From the NCBI GenBank assembly GCA_902793685.1, contig CADBEN010000003.1, positions 62,001 to 126,000 of the forward strand: a stretch of DNA of 64,000 nucleotides, read 5' to 3'. Below, one piece after another: positions 41,843 to 49,861 of the stretch. Under the pieces are notes generated by a model. The model saw nothing but the letters and a program-made list of their open reading frames with translations. It was not told the origin of the DNA and ran no database searches. The stretch's first letter is position 1. Each line of letters begins with the position of its first letter. The DNA is from an uncultured Lachnospiraceae bacterium. GTDB taxonomy: Bacteria > Bacillota > Clostridia > Lachnospirales > Lachnospiraceae. Position numbers and translations under genes: made by a program.

Positions 41843-41967
41843 ACTCTCCGCTCCTCGCAAAAACCCGCCTTGGTCAGACTGACACTGATTTCCTGCAGTC
41901 CGCGCGGCGGGCATGAACAAATATCATCAATGTGGAAATAATATCTTCCATATGATACATGAAATAA

Positions 41968-42001
41968 ACGGCACCCGCAAGAAAAATCCTGCGGATGCCG
42001 T
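41968..42001 (-). terminator. Terminator of the first NlpC/P60 gene
   Basis: 12-base arms 41968-41979 and 41990-42001 with one G-U pair on the minus strand, followed by TTATTT. Confidence 0.85.
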
Positions 42002-42009
42002 CAGATTCC

Positions 42010-43353
42010 TCAGTCTCCCATCACATTCCGGATGGTCATGGCGGGCTGATAGTCCCACTTCGTCTTCCGGATTCCCTTTCCGGTTCCGACCGCATGGACC
42101 GCCATGCCGTCGCCGACGTAGATGCTGATATGGTTTACGCTTCCATCGTGATCCGATCCGTCATAAGCGATCAGGTCTCCCGGCTGCAGTTCGGATGCCG
42201 AGATCGACTGTCCGACGCCGGCCTGTTCTGCGGAAGTGCGCGGAAGATTCATCCCCGCCGCGTTCTTGAACACGTACTTGACAAGTCCTGAGCAGTCAAA
42301 TCCAGTCTCCGGGGACATTCCTCCGTAGGTATAGGTTCCTCCGATAAAGCTCTCCGCCATCCGGACGATCCGTTCCCGCTGCTCGCTGACAGAACCCCAG
42401 TCCGTCGTTCCGGCGGATCCGCCGTTCACCACAGGCTCTCTCACTCCGGAATTCCCTGCGCGCACCACGCCGGGTCCTGTCATGGTGTCCGGATCCGGCA
42501 TATCTCCGTTGCCTGCCATCTCAGCCGGGAAACCGGTCCTTGCAGCCGTCTCCGGCGTCACCGTTCCCTGCTGTTCCGGGGAAGCCGCAGAGCTTTCCGC
42601 CGTGGTCTCCGGCCGGACTGCAGAAGTCTCCGGCGCAGCAGTTGTTTCAGGCGCCGCAGTGGTCGTCTCCGCTTCAGTGGTCTTCGCCTCTGTGGAAGGT
42701 GCCTCTGTCGGGGCAGCACCCACTACTTCCGCGGATCCGGAAGTCTTTGCTGCTGTGGTCTCCGCCGCTGCGGTCGTCTTTGCCTCTGTGGTCTCAGGCG
42801 CTGCAGCAGTCGTCTCCGCCGCAGTCGTCTTTGCAGCAGTGGTTTCTGCCGCAGTGGTCTCTGCCGGTGCCAGCGTCTCCGCAGCAGCAGTTGTCCTCGC
42901 CGCCGTAGTCTCAGGCGCAGCAGCAGTCGTCTCCGCCGGTGCCGGCATCTCCGCCGCAGCAGTCGTTTTCGCCGCTGTGGTCTCCACCGGTGCCAGCGTC
43001 TCCGCAGCAGCAGTTGTCTTCGCCGCCGTAGTCTCAGGCGCCTGCGTCTCCGAAGTCTGGCCCGAACCGGTCGGTGTGCTGAAAATACTGTCGCCGAGCG
43101 GCAGTGCCGGGACAAATCCGGTTTTCTCCACTTCCTCGAGCGCCGCAGCCGACTCCCATGCAGACTTTGTCTCCGCAGCCGTCGTCGGGACTGCCGCCCC
43201 GGCAGATGTCGGTGCTGACGCCTGTTCTGTAGATATGCCGGCTCCGGGGGCGCCTACAATTGCTCCGGTTGTCGCTGCATACGCGGGAAATACGCTGAAT
43301 GATAACATCAGCGCAGCCGCAGCAGTAATCAGGATGTGGGAATTCTTCCTCAT
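42010..43353 (-). CDS. Secreted NlpC/P60 endopeptidase with long Thr/Ala/Glu repeat region
   Basis: 447 residues from the ATG at 43353 after GGAGGG. Signal peptide (LITAAAALMLSFSVFPAYA). Residues about 80-270 are a low-complexity array of AAETTAAKTT/ETLAPAETT-like units, encoded by repeats over roughly 42560-43040, perhaps an O-glycosylated wall-spanning stalk. Residues about 330-447 are the NlpC/P60 domain with FDCSGLVKYVF (Cys), NHISIYVGDG (His) and MAVHAVGTG. It cleaves peptidoglycan stem peptides. It has its own promoter at 43413-43441. Confidence 0.93.
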   Translation of the reverse strand: MRKNSHILITAAAALMLSFSVFPAYAATTGAIVGAPGAGISTEQASAPTSAGAAVPTTAAETKSAWESAAALEEVEKTGFVPALPLGDSIFSTPTGSGQTSETQAPETTAAKTTAAAETLAPVETTAAKTTAAAEMPAPAETTAAAPETTAARTTAAAETLAPAETTAAETTAAKTTAAETTAAAPETTEAKTTAAAETTAAKTSGSAEVVGAAPTEAPSTEAKTTEAETTTAAPETTAAPETSAVRPETTAESSAASPEQQGTVTPETAARTGFPAEMAGNGDMPDPDTMTGPGVVRAGNSGVREPVVNGGSAGTTDWGSVSEQRERIVRMAESFIGGTYTYGGMSPETGFDCSGLVKYVFKNAAGMNLPRTSAEQAGVGQSISASELQPGDLIAYDGSDHDGSVNHISIYVGDGMAVHAVGTGKGIRKTKWDYQPAMTIRNVMGD

Positions 43354-43412
43354 TGGCCCTCCGGGAATACAAGTCTTGTCCGAAACATTACAAAAGTGTT
43401 TCAACAAAATCA

Positions 43413-43441
43413 AGTATAGAATCCCGCGCCCTGCAAGTCAA
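43413..43441 (-). promoter_or_regulatory. Promoter of the first NlpC/P60 gene
   Basis: TTGACT (43436-43441), 17 bases, TATACT (43413-43418) on the minus strand, with a leader of about 50 bases. Confidence 0.75.
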
Positions 43442-43470
43442 CGGACGAACTCTTACGATTCCCTGAAAAG

Positions 43471-44196
43471 TTATCCGATAAAACTTGCGATTCTGACAGG
43501 AGTCCGGTAATTCCAGCGGGAGATCTTGATTCCGGTCTTTGCCGTAGAAGCATGAACGATCTGTCCGTCCCCGATATACATGGCCACATGGTTGACACGC
43601 CGCCCGTTTCCGTAGAAAAGGAGGTCTCCGGGCTGCATTTCCTCCGGGGATACCGTCGCCCCTTCCCGTGCCTGCTCATAAGAGCTTCTGCTCATGGAAA
43701 CACCGGCAGTATTGGACAGCACGTATCTCACAAATCCGGAGCAGTCCGCGCCGGAGTGCGGATCCTCTCCGCCCCAGACGTAACGTCCGCCGACAAAGGA
43801 AAGGGCATAGTCCACGACCTCCTGGCGAAGTTCCTCTTTCTCCCGCTCCAGAGCCTCTTCCGCCTCATCCGCGGTATCTCCCATCATCACGGGAAGTCCG
43901 GCTTCCTTATTGTCCTGAGCGGTCTCCTCTGCTGCAGCTTCCGCCTCAGGCTCCGCTGCTTCCGCCGCCGCAGCAGCTTCCTCTGCCGCTGCTGCCTCTG
44001 CCTCCCGGTTCTCTTCTGCTTCCTCTGCTGCCGCAGTCTCCGCGCCGATGTTCTCTGTATTTGTCGTATCTGTATCGGCGATCTCCTGAATCTGCGCCTC
44101 TGCGGATTCTGTCACTGCGAACGCAGCCGATGCACTCCCGAAAGAAAGCGCCGCCGCACAGCTCAGCATAACAGCAAATCCAAAAAGTCTCTTCAT
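43471..44196 (-). CDS. Secreted NlpC/P60 endopeptidase with Ala/Glu-rich linker
   Basis: 241 residues from the ATG at 44196 after GGAGGAG. Signal peptide (LFGFAVMLSCAAALSFGSAS). Residues about 50-115 are an Ala/Glu-rich linker (EEAAAAAEAAEPEAEAAAEE), likely helical. NlpC/P60 domain at residues about 125-241: GGRYVWGGEDPHSGADCSGF, VNHVAMYIGDGQIVHAS. It is a paralogue of the neighbour downstream but with an acidic rather than Thr-rich spacer. Controlled from a strong promoter carrying a WalR-like box. Confidence 0.93.
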   Translation of the reverse strand: MKRLFGFAVMLSCAAALSFGSASAAFAVTESAEAQIQEIADTDTTNTENIGAETAAAEEAEENREAEAAAAEEAAAAAEAAEPEAEAAAEETAQDNKEAGLPVMMGDTADEAEEALEREKEELRQEVVDYALSFVGGRYVWGGEDPHSGADCSGFVRYVLSNTAGVSMSRSSYEQAREGATVSPEEMQPGDLLFYGNGRRVNHVAMYIGDGQIVHASTAKTGIKISRWNYRTPVRIASFIG

Positions 44197-44235
44197 CAAG
44201 TCATCTCCTCCAGTTGTTACAATTATTAATTCAAA

Positions 44236-44288
44236 TGTTACATAAATGTTACGAGCCAGAGTATATGACTTCACATTTGATCTGTCAA
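44236..44288 (-). promoter_or_regulatory. Promoter with candidate WalR box before the second NlpC/P60 gene
   Basis: TTGACA (44283-44288), 17 bases and TATACT (44260-44265) on the minus strand form a near-consensus promoter. Just downstream, the plus strand reads TGTTAC-ATAAA-TGTTAC (44236-44252), which fits the WalR consensus TGTWAH-N5-TGTWAH exactly. A third TGTTAC lies at 44215-44220, 21 bases away. A box over the transcription start would suit repression. Confidence 0.7.
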
Positions 44289-44310
44289 GTTTTTTTATGG
44301 AAACTTCAGA

Positions 44311-44405
44311 AAAGACGGCCTTTCTTTATTGAAATACGGTTTTCCTTATGAAATAACGGCCTTTCTCAAAAAAAAAACGGCCCCTCTCTTTGGAAAAGCC
44401 GTTTC
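44311..44405. repeat. Degenerate 21-bp tandem repeat with terminator function
   Basis: The core ACGG recurs at 44315, 44336, 44356 and 44377 (periods 21, 20, 21), mostly as ACGGCCTTTCT or close to it, with A-rich spacers. The last unit pairs with AAACGGC (44395-44404 read on the minus strand) and a T10 tract to make the intrinsic terminator of the NYN gene. The other units keep the half-stem but lack a partner. Confidence 0.6.
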
Positions 44406-44431
44406 TCTGCAGATTCCGTAATCCTTCCGGT

Positions 44432-45427
44432 CTACTGCCCGTCGTCTTCAGTTTTAAGAGCCGCTTCGAACTTCTCGGCGTCGGAGTCATAGAAATCATC
44501 TTCCGCCCCTTCAGTACGGACTGTTTCCATGACGGTCTCCTCCCCTGTTATCTTCTCCGGTTCCTGTTCCGGCGCCCCGGTCTCCGCCCCTTCCGTGTCG
44601 ATCATAAGCAGAGTCTTCTCCATGCCGGTGAACATGATGTCCGGGATCTCGCTGACTGCCTGCAGGAATTTCCGGGTCCGCTCGTCGCTCCCACGGAAGG
44701 AGGCCAGCTTCCGGATATGGTATTCCAGCTGCTCCAGATTCAGCTCACCCTTTGCATAGGCAGTGTGCAGGCCTTTCCTGACCACCTGTCCAAGGCATTT
44801 CCGCTTCCGGTCCACACCGACGCTCTCGAACCCGCCAGTCAGGATCCGGACAAACTGTTTTTCCAGCGCCTGCTCCGACACATATTTCGGTTCTGCTGCC
44901 CTGCCGGTGCCTCCGGTGCCGTCCGCAGCGGACGATGCTGCAGCCCCCGCCGGAACGGGCAGTTCCTTCAGCACTTCCTTCGCAGGCGTCACAAGGCCAT
45001 CCATAAAGTGGGTGATGACCTCATAAGGCTTCTGGTCCGCTGTCTCGCTGCCCCAGCCGAAGGAACCGGTCACCTCATCCATCACGATCTCCCCGACGAA
45101 ATAGCCCTTGTCACGCAGCATCTCGATGCCGGACAGATATCCCTTATCCCGGCTCAGCACCAGATGAATGGCGTCCGGATGCTTCCGCACCGACATGCCG
45201 AGCTGTGTCATGATGCAGAAATCCATGGCATTCGGGCGTCCGTTCCTGCAGTGCCGGTATTTCACGCGGCACCTGCTGCTGTCCAGAAGATCCATCTCCG
45301 CGAAAGAAAGCTTCGGAGACCTGTCAGAGTAAAAAATGGACACATGCCAGGATTTTCCCATCCGGTTCACGATGTTTATGAAGGAAAGTCCTGTGTTTTC
45401 CGTATCTACATACAAGTATTTCTTCAT
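44432..45427 (-). CDS. NYN/PIN-like domain protein
   Basis: 331 residues from the ATG at 45427, four bases after the DUF1700 stop. Residues 1-145 look like a NYN (PIN-fold) nuclease domain: KKYLYVDTENTGLSFINIVN, then PNAMDFCIMTQLG and HLVLSRDKGYLSGIEMLRDK, placing acidic residues where the metal site should be. Residues 155-260 are helical; the tail is Glu-rich and disordered. RNase activity is inferred from fold only. The ribosome-binding site is poor, so translational coupling is likely. Confidence 0.7.
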   Translation of the reverse strand: MKKYLYVDTENTGLSFINIVNRMGKSWHVSIFYSDRSPKLSFAEMDLLDSSRCRVKYRHCRNGRPNAMDFCIMTQLGMSVRKHPDAIHLVLSRDKGYLSGIEMLRDKGYFVGEIVMDEVTGSFGWGSETADQKPYEVITHFMDGLVTPAKEVLKELPVPAGAAASSAADGTGGTGRAAEPKYVSEQALEKQFVRILTGGFESVGVDRKRKCLGQVVRKGLHTAYAKGELNLEQLEYHIRKLASFRGSDERTRKFLQAVSEIPDIMFTGMEKTLLMIDTEGAETGAPEQEPEKITGEETVMETVRTEGAEDDFYDSDAEKFEAALKTEDDGQ

Positions 45428-45431
45428 GGCT

Positions 45432-45941
45432 TTACATCCGGAGCAGGCGGAAGATCCAAAGCACAAGCAGGATCGGGATCAGGATCGGGGAAAGGATCCA
45501 GAAGAGTCCCAGGACAAAGAGGATCACCAGGACCAGGATCAGGATCACTGCTCCGATCATCAGCCAGGCCCCTGCGCCTTCCGTCCGGAAGACCCTTCCG
45601 CCGAAGGGCTCTTCACCGCCGGTCTCCATGGTGCTTTCATACCTGCGGGACGAACCCCCGCTGTAGTTTCCGAATCCGGCATCCTGCTCTCTGGCATTGG
45701 CGTCCCCGCCGGGATTGGTATCCGGCACACCGTCAATGTCATAACCGGCCGCCTCCAGAATGGTGCGCCCGATCAGGGAAGGATCCCCCAGCTCTTCGAG
45801 GACTTCCTCCTCAGTCCGGCCTTTTGCGACCTCCCCGTCAATATAGTTACTGTAAAACTCCCGGTTTTCCCGGACCAGCTGAAACGCGCCTTCCGCGGTC
45901 AGCCGCTCCTCCAGTCCCTGGAGAAATTCCTGTTTCGTCAT
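45432..45941 (-). CDS. DUF1700-family membrane protein
   Basis: 169 residues from the ATG at 45941 after GGAGGG. Residues 1-65 match the DUF1700/HAAS start: TKQEFLQGLEERLTAEG, FYSNYIDGEVAKGRTEEEVL, ELGDPSLIGRTIL. A Gly/Asp/Glu-rich spacer then leads to two close C-terminal membrane segments (LMIGAVILILVLVILFVLGL and LSPILIPILLVLWIF). DUF1700 proteins are often paired with PadR regulators; none is seen here. Confidence 0.8.
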   Translation of the reverse strand: MTKQEFLQGLEERLTAEGAFQLVRENREFYSNYIDGEVAKGRTEEEVLEELGDPSLIGRTILEAAGYDIDGVPDTNPGGDANAREQDAGFGNYSGGSSRRYESTMETGGEEPFGGRVFRTEGAGAWLMIGAVILILVLVILFVLGLFWILSPILIPILLVLWIFRLLRM

Positions 45942-46000
45942 ATCAAAAGCCCTCCGGATACGGTCTGACCGGAGATCCGGCATACCGTTCCTGTGTTTCT

Positions 46001-47266
46001 TCAGATCAGGTGAATAAAGATTCCGCTGCGGAGCTTCGGCTCAAACCAGGTGGACTTCGGCGGCATCAGGAGCCCCGCGTCCGCCACAGCGAGAAGCTCG
46101 GACATCTGCGTCGGGTACATGGCAAATGCTGCCGCGGCAGCGCCGCTGTCCACCAGGCGCACCAGTTCTTCCGTCCCGCGGATCCCGCCGATAAAGGAGA
46201 TCCGGTCACTGGTCCGCGGGTCCTCTATCCCGAGGACCGGTCCCAGCAGGCAGTCCTGCAGGATCGAGACGTCCAGATCCGCGACAGGATCCATCTGGAA
46301 TACCCCGTCCCGGGCTTCCATCCGGTACCAGTGATGGTCCATGTAAAGCCCGATCTCCGCCTTGTACTCCGGCACCGCAGGCTCGTCGCCGAGATCCCGC
46401 AGCGCAAAGCAGGCGTCCGCCTCCAGCAGGAAGTCCTCGCAGGACAGGCCCTTCAGATCCTTCACCACGCGGTTGTAGGGAAGGATCTGCAGTTCGTCGT
46501 CCGGAAACAGCACGGAAAGGAACCAGTTGAACTCTTCCTCCCCGGTATAGTCCGGGTGCTCCGCCCGGCGTTTCAGGGCCACCTTGACGGCGCTGGCCGC
46601 CCGGTGATGCCCGTCCGCGATATATGTGACAGGGATCCTGCCGAAGTCTTCCGCGATCCGCGCAGTCTTTGCCGGGTCACCGATCTTCCAGATCCGGTGG
46701 CGGATGCCGTCGTCGGATACGAAGTCATAGAGCGGCGTCTCCTTCTTAGCCTCCGCCATGACTGCCTTCAGATCCGGATCACTCCGGTATGTAAGGAAGA
46801 TGGGGCCGGTCTGGGCGCCGCAGACGTCCACGTGCCGGATGCGGTCCTGCTCCTTTTCCTCCCGTGTGTTCTCATGCTTCCGGACGACATCGTTCAGATA
46901 GTCGTCCACCGAGGAGCAGGCAACTATGCCTGTCTGACTGCGGCCCGGCATGACCTTCATAAGGACGCCGTCCTCGACTGTCTGCTCATAAATATAGAAG
47001 GCGGGCGTCCCGTCCTTTACGAAGGTGCCGTCAGCGATCTCCGCCTGCAGCATGTCCCTGGCCTTCTGATAAGCCTCGTCGGAATACATGTCGAAGTCAT
47101 CGCCGAACTGGGTCTCCGGGCGGTCGATGTTCAGGAAGGAAAGGGGGTTCCCCTCCACTGCCTTCTTCGCTTCTTTTCTGTCATATACGTCGTACGGCAG
47201 CGCAGCCACCCTGCTCACCACGTCCGCGTTCGGGCGGACACATTGGAATGCCTTTACTTTTGCCAT
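46001..47266 (-). CDS. DUF1015-family protein
   Basis: 421 residues from the ATG at 47266 after GGGAGG. DUF1015 features: VKAFQCVRPNADVVSRVAAL, PYDVYDRKEAKKAVEGNPLS, YIYEQTVEDGVLMKVMPGRS, YIADGHHRAASAVKVAL and PDDELQILPYNRVVKDL. The family is of unknown biochemical function and is often found behind serA or serC, as here. A terminator and its own extended -10 promoter separate it from serA. Confidence 0.9.
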   Translation of the reverse strand: MAKVKAFQCVRPNADVVSRVAALPYDVYDRKEAKKAVEGNPLSFLNIDRPETQFGDDFDMYSDEAYQKARDMLQAEIADGTFVKDGTPAFYIYEQTVEDGVLMKVMPGRSQTGIVACSSVDDYLNDVVRKHENTREEKEQDRIRHVDVCGAQTGPIFLTYRSDPDLKAVMAEAKKETPLYDFVSDDGIRHRIWKIGDPAKTARIAEDFGRIPVTYIADGHHRAASAVKVALKRRAEHPDYTGEEEFNWFLSVLFPDDELQILPYNRVVKDLKGLSCEDFLLEADACFALRDLGDEPAVPEYKAEIGLYMDHHWYRMEARDGVFQMDPVADLDVSILQDCLLGPVLGIEDPRTSDRISFIGGIRGTEELVRLVDSGAAAAAFAMYPTQMSELLAVADAGLLMPPKSTWFEPKLRSGIFIHLI

Positions 47267-47368
47267 AAAAATATCCTCCCTGCTCTTTGCTGCCTGAGTA
47301 TGAGGCACTGCATCATGCTCAGGCCCCGGGCTCAGCTGCTTTTTGCGCTCCGGCCTGGGTGCTGAACA

Positions 47369-47374
47369 ATTATA
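47369..47374 (-). promoter_or_regulatory. Extended -10 promoter of the DUF1015 gene
   Basis: TGGTATAAT on the minus strand (TATAAT at 47369-47374). The -35 is poor, and a small hairpin (47385-47400) overlaps its position. Leader about 95 bases. Confidence 0.6.
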
Positions 47375-47434
47375 CCATATCTAAGACCCGCTTGCGAGTC
47401 TGCGCTTTCCGCCGCGGAAAGGTGTCAAAAGAAC

Positions 47435-47500
47435 GCCGCCGCATCCGGCATGCGCCCGGACAGGAGAAAGCCTGTCGGGAAGCGCACCGGATGCGGCGGC
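47435..47500 (-). terminator. Large hairpin ending the leuB-serA operon
   Basis: 30-base arms (47435-47464 and 47471-47500). The basal 14 pairs are perfect (GCCGCCGCATCCGG), there is an internal loop, then a GACAGG-type tip around AGAAAG. The minus-strand tail is GTTCTTTTG. It lies 20 bases past the serA stop. Confidence 0.8.
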
Positions 47501-47520
47501 CTGTGCCGTACGATATTCTG

Positions 47521-48684
47521 TTATTTCACGACTCTCACGCGGATGACAGCATCGACCGCGCGAAGCTCCGCAAGGCACTCCTCACTCACTTCGCTGTCCA
47601 GATCGATCAGCGTGTAGGCGACCTTGTCGCGGCTCTTGTTCATCATGTTCGCGATGTTCTGCTGATACTTTGCGAGGATCCCGGTGAACTGGCCCAGCAT
47701 GTTCGGGATGTTCTTGTGCAGGATCGCGATGCGGTCCACGGAAGTGCAGACGCCCATCTCGCAGTCCGGATAGTTCACGGAGTGGCGGATGTTCCCGTTG
47801 TCCAGGTAATCCATGATCTCCTTCACTGCCATGACCGCGCAGTTGTCCTCCGCTTCCTCTGTGGAAGCGCCGAGGTGGGGCGTCACGATGGCGTTCTTCA
47901 TCTTCACGGACAGCGGATTCGCGAAATCCGTGAAGTACGCCTTGACCTTGCCAGAGGCAAGGGCCATGGCAAGAGCGTTCTCATCCACCAGCTTGTCTCT
48001 GGAGAAGTTGAGAAGGACCACGCCTTCCTTCATGTCGTCGATGCATTCCTTGCTGATCATGCCCGGGTTCTTGTCCGTCAGCGGGACGTGGACCGTGATG
48101 TAGTCGCAGGCTGCGCAGAGCTCGTTCAGGCTGGTGGCATGCCGCACCTCGCGGGACAGTCTCCAGGCGCCGTTGACGGAAAGGTAGGGATCATAGCCGT
48201 AGACATCCATGCCAAGATCGATGGCCGCATTCGCGACTTCCGCGCCGATGGCCCCGAGGCCGATGACGCCCAGCTTCTTGCCGCGGATCTCCGATCCGAC
48301 AAACTGCTTCTTTCCCTTCTCGCAGTCCTTCGCCACCGTCGCGCTGTCCGCAATGCTGCGGACCCACTCGACGCCGGGGATCACGTTACGGGCGGAGACC
48401 AGCATTGCGCAGAGCACCAGCTCCTTCACGCTGTTCGCGTTGGCGCCGGGGGTATTGAACACCACGATGCCCTGTTCCGCGCACTTCTCCAGCGGGATGT
48501 TGTTGACGCCTGCGCCGGCTCTGGCGATGGTCAGCACGTTTTTCGGGATCTCCATCTCTTTCATGTCCGCGGAACGGACCAGAATTCCGTCCGCCTGCTG
48601 AAGATCCTCCGTCAACCCGTAATTGCTTAAAAAGCTGTCGGTCCCCACCTTCGAGATCGCGTTGAGGCACTTGATCCTGAACAT
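47521..48684 (-). CDS. serA: D-3-phosphoglycerate dehydrogenase
   Basis: 387 residues from the ATG at 48684 (TGATG overlap with the serC stop; AAGGAGG ahead). First step of serine synthesis, oxidising 3-phosphoglycerate with NAD. Motifs: RAGAGVNNIPLEKCAEQGIV, LGVIGLGAIGAEVANAA, LLNFSRDKLVDENAL (catalytic Arg) and TPHLGASTEEAEDNCA (His). A C-terminal ACT domain (HKNIPNMLGQFTGILAKY) suggests serine feedback. Short form without the extra ASB domain. Confidence 0.95.
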   Translation of the reverse strand: MFRIKCLNAISKVGTDSFLSNYGLTEDLQQADGILVRSADMKEMEIPKNVLTIARAGAGVNNIPLEKCAEQGIVVFNTPGANANSVKELVLCAMLVSARNVIPGVEWVRSIADSATVAKDCEKGKKQFVGSEIRGKKLGVIGLGAIGAEVANAAIDLGMDVYGYDPYLSVNGAWRLSREVRHATSLNELCAACDYITVHVPLTDKNPGMISKECIDDMKEGVVLLNFSRDKLVDENALAMALASGKVKAYFTDFANPLSVKMKNAIVTPHLGASTEEAEDNCAVMAVKEIMDYLDNGNIRHSVNYPDCEMGVCTSVDRIAILHKNIPNMLGQFTGILAKYQQNIANMMNKSRDKVAYTLIDLDSEVSEECLAELRAVDAVIRVRVVK

Positions 48685-49766
48685 CACTTTGCCTCCTTCT
48701 CCTCGAAGGCCTTCATGAAGGCAACGAGCTTTTCGACGCCCTCCACAGGCATCGCATTGTAAATGCTGGCGCGCATTCCGCCGACGGTGCGGTGGCCCTT
48801 CAGGTTGATGAAGCCTGCGGCCTTCGCCTCAGCGACGAACTTCGCGTCCAGATCCTTGTCGCCGGTCACGAAGGTGACGTTCATCATGGAACGGTCTTCC
48901 TTCCGGACCGGGTTGCTGAACATCTTCGACTGGTCAAGGAAGTCGTAGAGGATCTTCGCCTTCTGCTCGTTGCGTGCCTTCATGGCCTCAAGGCCGCCCA
49001 TCTTCTTCAGCCACTTGAAGACCTTGCCGCAGATATAGATGGTGTAGCAGGGCGGGGTGTTGTACAGGGAGCCGCTCTCAGCATAGGTGCTGTACTTCAG
49101 CATGGTGGGCGTTCCGGGAAGGGCTTCCCCGATCAGGTCTTCGCGGACGATGGCGATGGCCATACCTGCCGGGCCGACGTTCTTCTGCACGCCGCCCCAG
49201 ATGATGGCATACTTGCTGACGTCCACCGGCTCGGAAAGGAAGCAGGAGGAAACGTCCGCCACCAGGTCCTTGCCCTTGGTGTTGGGAAGGGTGTGGAAGA
49301 CCGTGCCGTAGATGGTGTTGTTCTGGCAGATGTAGACATAGTCCGCGTCATCGTCGATGGGCAGGTCGGAGCAGTCCGGGATATAGGAAAAGACCTTGTC
49401 CTCGCTGGATGCGATGGCCTTCGCGGTTCCGTACATCTGGGCCTCCTTGCAGGCCTTCTTCGCCCACTGGCCGGTGATGATATAGTCCGCGACCTTGTTC
49501 TTCATCAGGTTCATCGGGACCATGGCAAACTGCACATGTCCGCCGCCCTGGATGAACAGGACCTTGTAGTTGTCCGGAATGTTCATCAGATCGCGGAGAT
49601 CCTTCTCTGCCTCGTCGATGATGTTCTGGAAATCCTGGGAGCGGTGGCTCATCTCCATAACGGAGACGCCGGTGCCCTTGTAATCCATCATTTCATCGGC
49701 AGCTTCCTTCAGTACCTCTTCCGGCAGGACAGCCGGTCCCGCGCTGAAATTATATACTCTTCCCAT
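48684..49766 (-). CDS. serC: Phosphoserine aminotransferase
   Basis: 360 residues, PLP-dependent. Converts 3-phosphohydroxypyruvate and glutamate to phosphoserine. FSAGPAVLPEEVLKEAADEM at the start, YKVLFIQGGGHVQFAMVPMN, and WGGVQKNVGPAGM with the PLP Lys. C-terminal GHRTVGGMRASIYNAMP is the serC signature. Overlaps serA by one base. Confidence 0.96.
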   Translation of the reverse strand: MGRVYNFSAGPAVLPEEVLKEAADEMMDYKGTGVSVMEMSHRSQDFQNIIDEAEKDLRDLMNIPDNYKVLFIQGGGHVQFAMVPMNLMKNKVADYIITGQWAKKACKEAQMYGTAKAIASSEDKVFSYIPDCSDLPIDDDADYVYICQNNTIYGTVFHTLPNTKGKDLVADVSSCFLSEPVDVSKYAIIWGGVQKNVGPAGMAIAIVREDLIGEALPGTPTMLKYSTYAESGSLYNTPPCYTIYICGKVFKWLKKMGGLEAMKARNEQKAKILYDFLDQSKMFSNPVRKEDRSMMNVTFVTGDKDLDAKFVAEAKAAGFINLKGHRTVGGMRASIYNAMPVEGVEKLVAFMKAFEEKEAK

Positions 49767-49861
49767 TGGTCATTTCCTTCTTTCTGTAAATCTTTTACTT
49801 CTTTATGTATTGCTTTTGTTTCTTTCTTACATTGCCGGATTTTTCCGGGTGCAGAGATCCT

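Noticed and set aside
42560..43040. Repetitive DNA considered as a CRISPR array or satellite
   Set aside because: The repeats are in frame and encode the Thr/Ala/Glu stalk of an NlpC/P60 protein. There are no uniform repeats with unique spacers.
44390..47365. 991-codon open frame on the plus strand
   Set aside because: It is antisense to the NYN, DUF1700 and DUF1015 genes, which have recognisable domains and ribosome-binding sites. Its translation is Arg/His/Pro/Leu-rich with no domain, a GC-bias shadow.
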